Shown here piece after piece: positions 1 through 11,182 of a stretch of DNA of 36,252 nucleotides (positions within the stretch are counted from its first letter, which is position 1; each line of letters opens with the position of its first letter). Source of the DNA: Porphyra umbilicalis (lineage: Eukaryota; Rhodophyta; Bangiophyceae; Bangiales; Bangiaceae); contig KV919193.1 of the NCBI GenBank assembly GCA_002049455.2, forward strand, positions 1 to 36,252, written 5' to 3'. The notes beneath the pieces were generated by a model. It searched no databases and was not told the origin of the DNA. It saw only the letters and a program-made list of their open reading frames with translations. The position numbers were made by a program, and so were the translations under genes.

Positions 1-942
1 CGGAGCGACCGCGGGGCGCCCGCGTCGCGGAAAGCCCCCTTCCCGCCGCCCCTCTCACGCGATGGGCGGGAGACACACGAGGACGGTGCGCGGTTGGCCG
101 GCGCGTCTCTCTCCCCCCCCCCCCCCCCCCACCCCCCTCGCCGCTCGGTGGCCCCCCACGCGTCGGCTCTGACGTCACGATCTTTGCCGATCGGCCCCCG
201 TCCCGCGCGCGGCCCGCCGCGCGGGCGTGCGACCGGGCGGCGGGCGGCGGGCCCGCCGCCGCCGCCGTTGCGGCCGTCCCGCCGCCCCCCGCCGTCGCGG
301 GTCCCCCCCGCGTCGGTGGCGGCGATGCAACCGGCGGGGCCCGCGGACCGCCCCCCCGGCGGCCTGGCAGGGCGTCTGGGGCGCTGCGCCGCCGCAGCGG
401 GCGGCTGCGGCGCCGACTTGGCCGGCGGCCACCCCGTGGCCGCCCGTGCCGCGCGCGCAGCCGCCCGTTTGCACCCCTCTCCCCCCCGCCGTGCGGCTGC
501 TGCGCCCCCCGCCGTGGCAAGGGGGCGGCGCGTCCGCGGCGGTCGCGCGGGCGCGACGGCAGCCGGTGCGGCCGCCCCGCCCCGCGCGTCGCTGCCCGTG
601 GTGCGACCGGCGCGGCGCGGCGCACGCGGGGGCGCCAGCTGGCGCGGCGGGCCGGGGCGGCGACGGGGCCGCCCCGCGCGACCCCGCCGGCGTGGGCCGC
701 TGGTGTCTGCGGCAGCAGGCCACTGCCTGCGCGGCTGGCAGGGGTGCGGTGACACCCGCGCACGGGGGACTCTCCGAGGTTGGCAGACGGCCATCCCCGC
801 TGGCGCTGGCGGCCGACGACGGCCCCGTGTACACACGTAGACGGCACTGCCCCCGTCGCTGCCGCCCGCCCCCTCCCCCCTTGCAGAGTGCTGGCAAGCC
901 ACGCCGCCGCCGCCCCTGAGCACCGTACCGGCGCCCGGCGCC
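1..942. other. GC-rich upstream region of the NADPH oxidase gene
   Basis: No gene is supported here. Open frames exist on both strands, but their translations are Arg/Pro/Ala/Gly strings without a recognisable domain, as expected from extreme GC content. It probably holds the promoter and 5' untranslated sequence, perhaps a short 5' exon, of the gene that follows. A C run occupies 113-130. A pyrimidine-rich tract ending in ttgcag at 881-886 looks like a 3' splice site, and the frame of the ATG at 943 is open across it, so a 5' exon further upstream is possible. No matching donor could be chosen. Confidence 0.4.
170..177. promoter_or_regulatory. TGACGTCA palindrome (CRE/bZIP-type site)
   Basis: A perfect 8-bp palindrome TGACGTCA lies about 770 bases before the likely start codon of the NADPH oxidase gene. 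This sequence is the classic binding site for CREB/ATF and TGA-type bZIP factors in other eukaryotes. Use in this organism is inference; a chance match in GC-rich DNA is possible. Confidence 0.25.
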
Positions 943-3900
943 ATGGCCGCCCCGCCCGCCCCCGTTGGGTTGCCGGTGGTCGCCGACGCTGGCAGGCCGC
1001 CGGCGGCGCCCGCCCCCGTCGACCGGTCCGTCGCCGCCATGGCGGCGGCGGCACCCGCTCGCCGGCGGCCCTCCCCCGCCCCCCCCCCCCCCCCCGGGCG
1101 CCGTCGCGGCCCGCGCGCCGCCGCTTCCGCCGCGCCATCCTGTGGCTCGAAGCGTGGCTCGAGTCCAACGCCTTCCTCCTCTCCACGACCGTCGTGTTTG
1201 CCTTCCTCAACGTCGCCGTCTTTTACTCGGCGTCGACGCCCGAGTGGCGGCGGCGGGCGGGCGGGCCGGTCGCGACACAGTGGCTGTTTGCAACGTCCCG
1301 CGGCTCGGCGGCGGTGCTCACCCTCAACGCCGCCGTCACCATCCTCCTCGCGGCGCGCTCCCTGCTGACCGCCCTGCGGGGCACCGTCCTCAACCTGTTT
1401 TTGCCCCTCGACGCGGCCATGCCGACCTTTCACGCCGTCGTTGGCGCCGCGTCAGTCGCTGCCGCCGCCGTGCATACGGGCGCGCACTTTGCGCGCTTCG
1501 CCGCCACCGGCGCCGTCGAGTGGCGCGGCGGCCTCAATGGCACCACGTCCCTCTTTGTGACGGGCGTCGGCCTCGTCGCCGTCCTCGGCGGCCTCGCCGT
1601 CGTGGCCACCCCGCGGCTGCGCCAGCGCCACTATGAGCGCTTTTATTTCGTGCACGTGGGCCTCGCCACCCTCTTCTTCCCACTCCTCTTCCTCCACGGC
1701 GTGCACCGGGGTGTGCACGTCACGTACCGGTACGTGGGGCCGGCGGTGCTTGTGTACCTCGCCGACAAGGCGTTTCGCCACCACCGCACCGTCCGCGCGA
1801 CGGTGACGGTGCGGCCTGGCAATGTCGGCGCCGTGCCGGGCGCGCGCGGCGCGTTGCGCTTGCGCCTGCCGCGCCTCTTCCCCTACACGGCGGGGCAGTA
1901 TGCGCGGATTTGCGTGCCGGCGATTAGCCGCACGCAGTGGCACCCGTTTACGATTGCGTCGGCGCCGCACGAGGCGGACATGACGTTTTACATTGCCGAG
2001 TCGGGCGACTGGACGGCGGCGCTCGGGCGGTTGCTCAAGGGCGGCGGCGGGGACGGCGGGGACGGCAGGGACGGCGGGGACGGCGGCGACGGCGATGGGC
2101 GCAACGCGGCCGACGATGGCGGGGAGGCGGGCGGCCGCGGCGTCGACGTGCGCGTGCGGGGACCGTACGGGGCGCCGGCGCAGCACTGGGGCCAGTTTGA
2201 ACAAATCATCCTAATTGGCGGAGGCGTCGGCGCGACGCCGTTTGTGGCCATCACAAAGGACATCCACCACCGCCTCAAGGCCGTCGAGGCGCACGCGCGC
2301 ACGTGCGCAGAGACGGCCAAGGCGGGGCTGCCGCCGTGGTTTAGCGCGCCCCCGCGGGGCACGGCGGCGGCGGCGGGGGGCGGGTGGGGGGGGCCCCGCT
2401 GGGCCCGCGACGTGACCGTGCCGGCCGATAGCAGCGAGGAGGAGAGCGGCTCGAGTGCCGACGGGCTTGCGCCAATCAGCAGGCGAAAGGCCGGCGGTGC
2501 CGCCGCGTCAGGCGGGGGCGCCTCCAACGCGGACGGCGGCGCGCACGCGTCGGACGGGACGCTGCAGCGGCTATTTGACGACACGCCCCCGCTGTCGACC
2601 TCGTACATCAAGGTCGTCGGCGGCGGGGCGGCGGCGACGGCGGCGTCGGCGACGGCGACGGCGTCCGCCGCCGCCGCCGCCGCGTCGTCGTCGACGGCCG
2701 ACGTTGGCAACGTGCGGTCGATTGCGGCGTTGCTCGCGGCGAGCGCCGCCGACCAGTCGGTCGACGCGTTGCACGGGGGCGGGGGGGGGGCCCTGCGACG
2801 GCTGCGGCGGCGGGACGACCGCCGCGTCGGGCCCGCCCGCCGGGGGGGGGGGGTGACCCGACGCGGCGACGCGCTCGTGTCGGTGCACAGCGCGGCGGGG
2901 AGCAGCGGCAGCAGCGGCAGCAGCAGCGGCAGCAGCCGGGGCGGCGCCGGCGCCGTTGGTGGCAGGGCGCCGGCCAAGGTGCCCGCCCTGCAGCTGCCGA
3001 CCGATGCAAGCGACGATGGGGCCGGCGACCGCCCACTTGACGGTGGCAGCGTCGGTATAGATACAGCCTCTGTCGACAGCAGCGGCTCCGACGGCGAGGG
3101 CGACGAGGATGACGTCGACGACGCCACGGACGGCCGCCACTCGCGCCCGCTGCGGGTGGTGGCGCTTCAGGTCCTCCACTCGGTCCTCGCGTCGATGCTG
3201 CTCGTGTGGACGGTCGCCATCCGCTACACGCTCGTGGCCATGGCGCTCGTGCTCGGTGGGTTGGACCCCGCCACCACCGGCACGGGCTTGTATCGCTACG
3301 CGGGGCTGACGGTCGCCGACTTGGGGCTCTCCCTCGTTTCCGCGGTGGTCCTCACCCTGAGCGTGCTGCTCGAGGCGCACGAGATTGGCCCCGCCTACTT
3401 TTCCCACTGGGGCTCCCTCGTCGACTGTGCCATCCTCCTGCCCCTCTCCTGGGTGAACGTTGTCGTCGACGTGCTCTACCTGGCGGGCCGCCACGGGGCG
3501 AGCCTCACCTGGTGGTGGATCCTCAACTTGGCGCTGCTGTGGCCGGCGCTATTTGCCGCCTACAGCTTCCGCCTGCACCGCGTGATTGGTAGCCGCGTCT
3601 CCCTCGCGGAGCGCGCGTCGTCGGCGGGCGAGGCGGCGACGCGGCGGGTGGATTTCTTGTGGACGGCCAAGACGCCCGCCGACGACAGCTGGCTCGTCTC
3701 TGAGTTGCTCCCGTTGACGATGGACGAGGACAAGCCGCTGTCGTCGCCGCTGTCGACGCCGGCCACGAGCGTCGCCAATGCGTCCTTTCGCCGCGGCAGG
3801 AGCGGCTCGAGCGGCTCGTGGGCCCAAACCTGGGGCGGCGCCAAGGCCCCCGCCGGCGGCAGCAGCGTCGGGGCCCCCCAGACCCCCCTGGCGGCGGCGG

Positions 3901-4667
3901 CCGCGACGGCGGCGGCCCCGGGCGCCGCCGCCGCCGCCGCCGCGGCCACGGAGCGGCGCGCCCGCACCGGCGACGGCGCGGTGCACCTGCACCGCTACCT
4001 CACGCGTGCCCCCCCCGCCGTCGAGCCGTGGATGGCCGACCTGACGACCGTCCCCCTGCGCACGAACTATGGGCGCCCCGACTGGGCGCGCCTCTTTTGC
4101 GACATGGCCGACCGCACGCCGTCGGGGTCGACGGTCGGCATTTTTTTTTGTGGGCCGCCCCCCATGGCCGCCGCCGTTGCGCGCGCGGCGGCGGCGGCGA
4201 TGCGGCGGTCCATGGCCGCGGGGCTCTGTGCGGGCGTCTTGTCGGCGGGGGCGCTGCACGGGAATGGGATTTCGTCCAATTTGGTCCTCGGCCGCCCGTG
4301 CGACGGCGACGGCGGGTGCGGCGGCGCGACCGTGCCCGACCCGTCGGCCGCATCGACGGCTGCCTGTGTGCGCGTCGCGACCGGCGGCGGTGGCACGGCG
4401 GCGGCAGCAGAGTCTGCGGGGGAGGGGAGGACGGCGGGGGGGGCCCTCGCCCGCGGCAGCGGCTCGTGGCGCCGCTGGGCGTGGGCCCCGGCGCCGGCCG
4501 ACGGGGGTGGCGTGCCGCCGCCGCCGTCGGCGGCGGCGGCGGCGGCGGCCGCCGCCCACCGCGCCGCAGCCGTCGTGCGCCAGGCCGACGCGGACGCGGC
4601 GGCGGCGGCGGCCGTCGCGTACGGCCTCAACGTGCGGTTTTGTTTCCGCAAGGAAAAGTTTGGCTAG
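943..4667 (+). CDS. RBOH: NADPH oxidase (respiratory burst oxidase homolog) with an internal multi-helix membrane insert
   Basis: Transfers electrons from NADPH through FAD and two haems across a membrane to O2, making superoxide. The frame is open from about 1097 to the TAG at 4665-4667. In order: a ferric-reductase membrane domain (about 1137-1780) with His pairs in TFHAVVG/AAVHTGAHF and RFYFVHVG/FLHG, the first pair 14 residues apart as in gp91phox; the FAD motif HPFTIASAP (1939-1965); the NADPH loop GGGVGATPF (2216-2242); a low-complexity linker; four extra hydrophobic helices (about 3170-3590); then VDFLW, the NADPH-ribose motif FFCGPPP (4143-4163) and the C-terminal FRKEKFG, typical of the family. 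No EF-hands are visible. The 5' end is unsettled: ATG 943 is in a different frame from the domains, and the switch falls at a 17-C run (1079-1095), so either that run is miscounted or an intron is hidden there. Confidence 0.9.
3170..3590 (+). other. Four-helix membrane insert inside the NADPH-binding domain
   Basis: This segment of the NADPH oxidase encodes four hydrophobic stretches, beginning near SVLASMLLVWTVAIRY, LTVADLGLSLVSAVV, LVDCAILLPLSWVNV and TWWWILNLALLWPALF. It sits between the NADPH pyrophosphate loop and the later dehydrogenase strands, after an acidic Ser/Gly-rich linker. Animal and land-plant NADPH oxidases have no membrane helices here. I recall a published report of four additional helices in red algal NADPH oxidases, so this probably marks the lineage. 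Confidence 0.8.
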
Positions 4668-5158
4668 GCGCCGGCGTCGGGGGGGGGGGCGGGGCTGCCC
4701 CCCCTCCCCGCGTTGGGAGGCGCGTGGAGGGGGCGTGTCGGCGTGCCCGCCATGGCGTGCATAGGTGTGTGCGTACGGGCCCATTGGTCGCCGCTAACAA
4801 GACAATTAGACGTAGCACGCTGCGACGGCTATCCCAGGCGCACGAGGCACGGGCGGATGCCTTTGTGGGATCATCCCACATATGTATGATACAGGAGGGT
4901 CAGGAGGGGGCGTCGCGTCCGTGCCCCCACACCGCCCGCGGGTCTGCGCCGCGCCGGCCGCGGGCGCGGCGCACCCCCACGGGTCGCCCGTTGCCCCCCA
5001 TTGCGCCCGAGTCAGCGCCAGCCGGCGCCGCCGCGCCCGCGGGGCAGCGCGGCGCGCCCGTCCACCTCGGCCCCCGTCGTGCCCTTGGCAGCGGCAGACG
5101 GCCCACCGGGCGGCCGCCGCCGCGGCGGGGCCCGGCCCGCCGGCGGGGTATCGTCTGC
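4668..5158. other. 3' flank of the NADPH oxidase gene; no gene seen
   Basis: GC-rich 3' untranslated and intergenic sequence. A G run follows the stop codon and a balanced-composition stretch occupies about 4770-4900. I see no domain, RNA gene or clear polyadenylation motif. Confidence 0.4.
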
Positions 5159-6168
5159 TTTAGAAGAATGTCTCATCGAGGCCCATCAAGCCCCATCGGC
5201 CATCGAGATGGGGTTTCGATGGGCGGTTTTGACCCCATCGAGCAGGCCCATCGACAGCCACTGTCGATGGGGATTGGGCCCTCGAGGGAGGCAACTGCTC
5301 GATGAGCTCGAAGTCACAGGTTACATCCAACCAACGTTCCTGACACGAGATAGTACTCGCGAGCACGCTTTATTCAAGATATCATTGGGCCAGCACATCA
5401 CGAAAACCTCGAAAGTGACACATCACGAAGCTGCCGCCGCGCCTTCTCTTAAAGCCAACCAATGGCATACGTTCGATGGATTACGTCTCGTACGCCACAT
5501 TGAGCGTGATGGACTTGAAAGGAAGAGGCGCAGATCGAACGAGATCGTGCAACTCTCGGGTAAATTCAGCTGGTACTTGAAAAACCTGTCGTCGTGGCGA
5601 CCGCCTCGATGTGTCGTCTTCTTCGTGGGGACACACAACCACCACGTTCCGACTTGAGCTCCAAAGGCGGTGGATATCCGTACCCGCGGAACGCAGTCGG
5701 GCCTGAATCGTTGAACATGCGACTCTGGCAGTGAAAAAAACCCGTCCCTCGCACAGTCATTCTCAAGCTGGTCAATCCACCATTTCTGCTCGGATCACCG
5801 GCGGCGAAGCACCCAGCGATCCGGTCGACCTCGCTTCATCAGGAGACGGAAGCGCAAGTGACGGCCGCAACAGCGACGAACGAGACGGTGCTTCCACGGC
5901 GATTTGATAGTATTTAAGATAGATTTTATGTACTGGCTATTGAGTAGCCGTTGGAGAGGTTAACGACCCCGTACCAGTAGACAGTTAGTCTGGCAAGTCA
6001 CACGATTCTCCCGAGATGTATGCCCTGTGCAAGCCTCCTTTTCGATGGGAAACAAGGTCATCGAGGGCCGCGCTCATCGAGATCCGCATCAAGACTGTAT
6101 CGAGAACCCCTTTCGATGGGGTGTTCGGGCCCCATCGAAACCTGGCCTCGATGGGGCATTCATCTAAA
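5159..6168. mobile_element. Non-autonomous DNA transposon (MITE-like) with terminal and subterminal inverted repeats
   Basis: The first 25 bases (5159-5183) and the reverse complement of the last 25 (6144-6168) match at 22 positions, both beginning TTTAGA and ending CATCGAGGCC. Weaker similarity extends about 9 bases further out on each side. Both ends carry clusters of a short word, CCCCATCGA or its complement TCGATGGGG, in both orientations (about 5170-5290 and 6040-6160). Such subterminal repeat arrays are common in hAT-like and other cut-and-paste elements. The interior has balanced base composition, unlike the flanking genes, and no recognisable transposase. One frame near 5290-5656 is open but matches no family I know. 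No target-site duplication could be assigned. Confidence 0.7.
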
Positions 6169-6616
6169 CACGACGATGATAGCCGCTCCGAGCGCCCCCC
6201 TTTTGCACGCACGTCCCTGCTGGCCACGTGGCGGGTGTGGGTGCCACGGCTCGTTGATCCGGCCGCCGCAGAAGCTGCGCGCTGCGGGCCCGCCGCTGCG
6301 TGGCGCGCGCCTCCACCGCGGACGCTCCACCGCCGCCGGCCGTGGCACGCGGCGCGCCGGCCGGCGCCTGCGGCCGGCCGCGCAGGCGGTCCGCGGCGCG
6401 GCCGCGTGCCCCCGCCATCATGATGACTGGCGACTGGCGGGTGGCGGCGTGGGTGTTGTTGCCCGCCCCGGTCGCTCCCCCCCCCCCCCTCCCCACCGCA
6501 GCGGCCACCCGCTTCGGCCGTCCCCGCCCCCCCGGCCCGTCGCGCGGCGCGGCGCGTGGGCCGGTTCCCCCCTCCGCCGCGTCGGCGCGGCGGCGGCGCG
6601 CCGCCCGCGGGCGCCC

Positions 6617-9600
6617 ATGGCGGCCGGCCGCCGCCGCCGCGCGGCCGACGCGGACGATGCGGCCGAGGCGGGCGTTGAGCGCGACGCGTTGCTCGCGTCG
6701 GCGGCGGGGGCACCCGCGGGCGGGGGGGTCCCCCCTCCCCCCGCCGCCGCCACCCCCGCTGCCGCCGCCGCCGCCGCCGCCGCCCCCCCCCGTCGGTGGC
6801 GGCCGCGTCGGCCACCGCCTACCGCACCGCCAGCTTCCTCTCCCGCCTAACGTATGGGTGGTTGGCGCCCCTCCTCGCCGCCGGCGAGCGGCGGCAGCTG
6901 GCGCCGGCGGACCTCTTCCCCCAAGAGCCCGCCGACGGCGCGTCCGCGTGCGCCGACGCCTTTCACGCCGCGTGGGCGGCGGAGCGGGCGGCGCGCCCGA
7001 CGTCGCCCTCCCTCGTGCGCGCGCTGCTGGCGTCGCTCGGGGGCCCCTTCCTCGCGGCGGCGCCGCTCAAGCTCGGCGCCGACGCCCTGCACTTTGTGTC
7101 CCCGTGGGCAGTGTGGGGCATCCTCCGCGCCTTTGACCCCACGTCGGGGGTGTCGACGGCGTCTGCCGCCTGCTACGCGGCGGCGCTGGTCGTCAAGATG
7201 CTCCTCCAGTCGCTCCTCTTCCAAACCTACTTTATGGCGTGCCACCGCTCGGGCGTGCGCGTGCGCGCCGCCCTCTCCTCGGCGGTGCACCGCAAGGCGC
7301 TGGCGGTGGCCGCGTCGCCCGCCACGTCGCTCGGGGAGCAAACCAACCTCATTGCCGTTGACGCGGACCGCCTCGGCCCCGGCTTTTTCGCCTACCTCCA
7401 CCTCCTCTGGTCGGGGCCCGCCCAAGTGGCCGCCGCGTGTGTCTGCCTCGGCGCCACCGTCGGCGCGCCCGCCACCGCCGCCACCGTCGGGGTGTTGCTC
7501 GCGTCCATCCCCGCCAATTACGCGCTGACCGCCGCCCTCCGCCGCGCGACCGACGGCGCCATGGCGTGCAAAGACGAGCGGGTGCGGCGGCTCGGGGAGG
7601 CCCTCGCCTCGGTGCGGTCGGTCAAACTCCACGGGTGGGAGGGGCGGGTGGTTGGTGGGCCCGACGGCATTGGGGCGGCGCGGGAGCGGGAGCTCGTCGC
7701 CCTCCGCTGGGTGGCGGCCTGGGACGCGGGCGCGTGGGTGTCGTGGCAAATCCTCCCGGTCCTCGTGTCGGCCGCCGCGTTTGCGACGCTCGCACTGACG
7801 GGGGGGGCGCTGACGCCCGAGGTGGCCTTTACGGCGCTGACGCTCTTTTCCATCCTCCACTTTCCGCTGAGCGTCGCGCCGGATGTGGTGTCCTCCGTGA
7901 CCGAGGCGCGCGTGGCGGCGCGCCGCCTAACCGCCTTTTTGGTCGCGCCCGAGGTGGCGGGGCGCCGCACCGTGCCGCCGCCGCGGCCGCCTGGGGGGGG
8001 GGGGGGGGGGGGCGCCCCCGACCCGGCGCCGGGGCGTTTTTCGGCGCCGGCGGCGCTCCACGGGGGGGTCGCCCGCTGGCCCCGCGTCACCCCCATTCCG
8101 GCCGACGGGGACGGGGACGGGACGGGCGGCGGCGCGGCAACAGCGGCCGCGGCGGCGACGGCGTCGGCGGCGCCTAGGGCGGCCGAAGAACCCCCCCCCC
8201 CCCCCCCGCCGTCCTCAACAATATCTTTCTTGACTTCCCCGCCGGCACCCTCACCGCCATTGTCGGCCCCGTGGGCGTTGGCAAGAGCTCCCTCCTCGCC
8301 GCCCTCCTCGGGGAGCTGGACGTGACCCCCCCCACGGCGGCGCCGCACCTCACCGGCACCGTCGGCTACGCGGCGCAGGCGCCCTGGATCCGCAACGCGA
8401 CCGTGCGGGACAACATCCTCTACCACCAACCGTACGACGCGCCGCGCTACGCGGCGGTGCTCGCCGCGTGCGCGCTGACCGCCGACCTCGCGGCGCTCCC
8501 CGCCGGCGACGGCACCGAAGTCGGGGAGCGCGGCGTCACCCTCAGCGGCGGCCAGGCGGCGCGCGTGTCTCTCGCGCGCGCCGTCTACCGCCGCCCAGAC
8601 GTGCTGTTATTGGACGATGTGTTTTCGGCGCTCGACGCGGCGGTCGGCCGCCACATTTTTGACGCGACGCTCGGCCGCCGGGGGGGGTTGTGTGCGGCCG
8701 CCACAACCGTGCTCGTCACCCACGACTTGTCGCTGCTGCCGCAGTGTGATCGGGTGGTGGTGTTGGGGGGGGGGGGGCCCTCCTCGACGCGGGGTCGTAT
8801 GCAGACGTGGCGGCGCGGGGGAATGCGCTGCAGGACGTGCGGCGGTTCAACGCGGCGACAGAGGGGGGGGGGGGGGGACGGCGGCGGCACGGCCCGCCGT
8901 GGCCGCCCCCGCCCCCGCCCCGGCCGGGGGGGTGCCGCCTGTGGTGGGCCCGCCCGACGGCCTCACCGAGCACACCAAGGCGGCGGCGGCGGTGGCAGTC
9001 GCGCACGGCGCTGCCAACGGCACGGCTCGTGGCGCGACGAATGGCGCCGCCGGCGCCGGCGCCACCCCCACCACCGTCGGCCATGGCGACGGCGACGCGC
9101 CGTCGGGCCGCCTCGTGGCGAGCGAAGTGCGCGTCGCTGGCAAAGTCGCCCGCAGCGTCTACGCGCGCTACTTTCGCGCCTTTGGGTGGCGCCTCGTCGC
9201 CGCCGCCGCCGCGTCGGCGGCCGTGGCGCAGGCGCTGCTGCTGAGCGTCGACGGGTGGCTGGCCCGCTGGTCCCAAGCGTCGGTCGACGCGGGCGCCCGC
9301 GCGGCGGCGGGGGCGACGGCGGCGGCGGCGGCGGCATCCGCCGCCGCCCGACCCGCCACGGCCGCCCCCTCCACGGCCTACTTCCTGTCGGTCTACCTCG
9401 GCCTGTCAGTCGCCGTCGCGTGCGGCATCCTCGTGCACCAAGTGGTCATGGCGTGGGGCGCCCTCCGCGCCGGCCGGCGGCTCCACGACGAGGTCCTCAC
9501 CGCCGTCTTTCGCGCGCCGATGGCGTGGTTTGACGCCACCCCCGTCGGGCGCACCCTCAACCTGCTCTCTGCCGACCTCGGCGTCGTCGACACGGAGCTG

Positions 9601-11182
9601 TCAGAGACGGCCGACGGCGCGCTGCTGTGCGGCTTGATCGTCACCGCCGCCCTGGTCGTCTGCGTCGGCGTCATGCCGCCGGTCCTCGCCGCGGCGGTGC
9701 CCCTCGCCGCCCTCTACGCGCGCGCCGCGCGGCGCTACTTGGCGTCGGCGCGGGAGCTGCGGCGCCTCGAGTCGGTCTCCCGCGCGCCGCTCATTGCGTC
9801 CTTTGCGGAATCCACGCGCGGCGCCCCGACGGTGCGGTCGGCCTTCCCGCCGCCGCTGCCGCGGGGCGTAGCCGACGCGCCGGCGGCGGTGGATGGGGTG
9901 GCCACCCCGGCGCTGCTCGTCGTGGCGTCCAACCGGTGGTTGGCGCTGCGCCTCGACGCGGCGGGCGCGGTGCTCGTCGCGGCGGTGGTGGCGGCAGCGG
10001 TGCTTGCGTCGCGGGCGGCGGCGGCCGGGGGCGGGGGGGTGGGGGGCATCTCAGCCGCCGCCGCGGGGCTGGCGGTGACGTGGGCGCTCAACTTGACGGG
10101 CAACCTCAACTGGCTGACCCAATCGTACACGGGGCTGGAAGCGCACATGACGTCGGTGGAGCGGGTCGTTGGCACGGCTGCGGCGTTGCCGGCGGAAGCG
10201 CCGACGGTGGTGCCGGCGGCCGACGCGGCGGCGGCGGCGGCGGGGTGGCCGGCGGCGGGGCGGGTCGAGTTCCAGGGCGTGACCATGGCCTACCGGCCGG
10301 GCCTCGAGCCGGCGCTCAAGGGTGCGTCTGCCGCGGGGGGGGGGCGACGGCTGGCGACGGGGCGACGGGTGTGGGGTGTGGTCGGGGCGTCGGCGATGGC
10401 CTAGCGTGTGTGTTTGGCGTTTGCCCCTCGGGGACACCGACTGACTCGCTGCTTGACTTTCCTTTCGTGCGTTTCCTCCCCCTGTACTCGTCCTCTTCTA
10501 TTTCGCTGGTTCCCCTTTGACAGACGTTTCGTTTGTCGTCCCCGCGGGCACCAAACTCGGCGTCGTCGGCCGCACGGGCGCCGGCAAAACGTCCCTCATG
10601 ACCGCCCTCTTCCGCCTCTGCGAGCTGTCGGCCGGCCGCATCCTCATTGACGGCATCGACGTGGGGAGCCTCGGCCTCACCTACCGCAGCCGCATCGGCG
10701 TTGTTTCCCAAGAGGCGGCCCTCTTTTCCGGCACCGTGCGGGAAAACGTGGACCCGGGCGGGCGCCTGCCCGACGCGGCCGTGTGGGCGGCGCTCGCCTC
10801 GACGGGCATGGACGACCGCGTGGCGGCCATGGCCGGCGGCCTCGGCGCGTCGATTGGCGACGGCGGGGGCACCCTCTCTGCCGGCGAGCGGCAGCTGCTG
10901 TGCCTCGCGCGGCTGCTCGCCGCCCGCCCGACGGTCGTGCTGCTCGACGAGGCGTCCGCGTCGGTCGATTGGGCGACCGACGCGCGCGTGCAGCGGGTGC
11001 TGCGGCAGCAGCTGCGGGGGGCCACGCTCATTACGATTGCGCACCGGCTCGGGTCCGTCTCGGACGCGGACCAGGTCGTCGTCATGGGCGGCGGGCGGGT
11101 GGTGGAGGTTGGCGCACCGCGGGAACTGCTCGCGCGGGGGGGGGCGTACGCTGCGCTGGTGCACGCGAGCGATGGGAGGTGA
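6617..11182 (+). CDS. ABCC (MRP-type) ABC transporter, full length, one intron
   Basis: An ATP-driven exporter of the multidrug-resistance-associated family, typically moving glutathione conjugates or other organic anions at the vacuolar or plasma membrane. Order: N-terminal FLSRLTYGWLAPLL entry motif typical of ABCC proteins, TMD1, NBD1 (Walker A GPVGVGKSS 8265-8291, LSGGQ 8541-8555, Walker B VLLLDD 8601-8618, H-loop His 8721), linker, TMD2 (about 9150-10190), NBD2 (GRTGAGKTS 10568-10594, LSAGE 10874-10888, VVLLDE 10934-10951, IAHRL). There is no TMD0. Spliced length is about 1,450 residues, normal for a short ABCC. NBD1 has Asp where NBD2 has the catalytic Glu, the usual ABCC asymmetry. ATG 6617 is the best start but lies in another frame, switching at C9 (6783-6791). 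Further frame changes occur at C17 (8191-8207), G13 (8765-8777) and G15 (8863-8877). TGA stop 11180-11182. The substrate is unknown. Confidence 0.9.
10322..10523 (+). other. Intron of the ABCC transporter gene
   Basis: A 202-bp intron with donor GTGCGT and acceptor TTTGACAG after a pyrimidine-rich tract. Splicing creates a GAC codon and joins PALK to DVSFVVPAG, the conserved start of NBD2 in ABCC proteins. Unspliced, the frame ends at a TAG at 10402-10404. Confidence 0.9.

Noticed and set aside
94..919. Long open frames on both strands upstream of the NADPH oxidase
   Set aside because: Translations are low-complexity Pro/Arg/Ala/Gly in every frame, as extreme GC content produces; no domain is visible.
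3549..4784. 411-codon minus-strand frame opposite the NADPH oxidase
   Set aside because: Antisense shadow of a well-supported gene; Arg/Gly-rich with no motif.
6783..8877. Programmed ribosomal frameshifting in the ABCC gene
   Set aside because: Four separate shifts, all at long homopolymers and seen also in other genes here, are far more simply explained by miscounted G/C runs.
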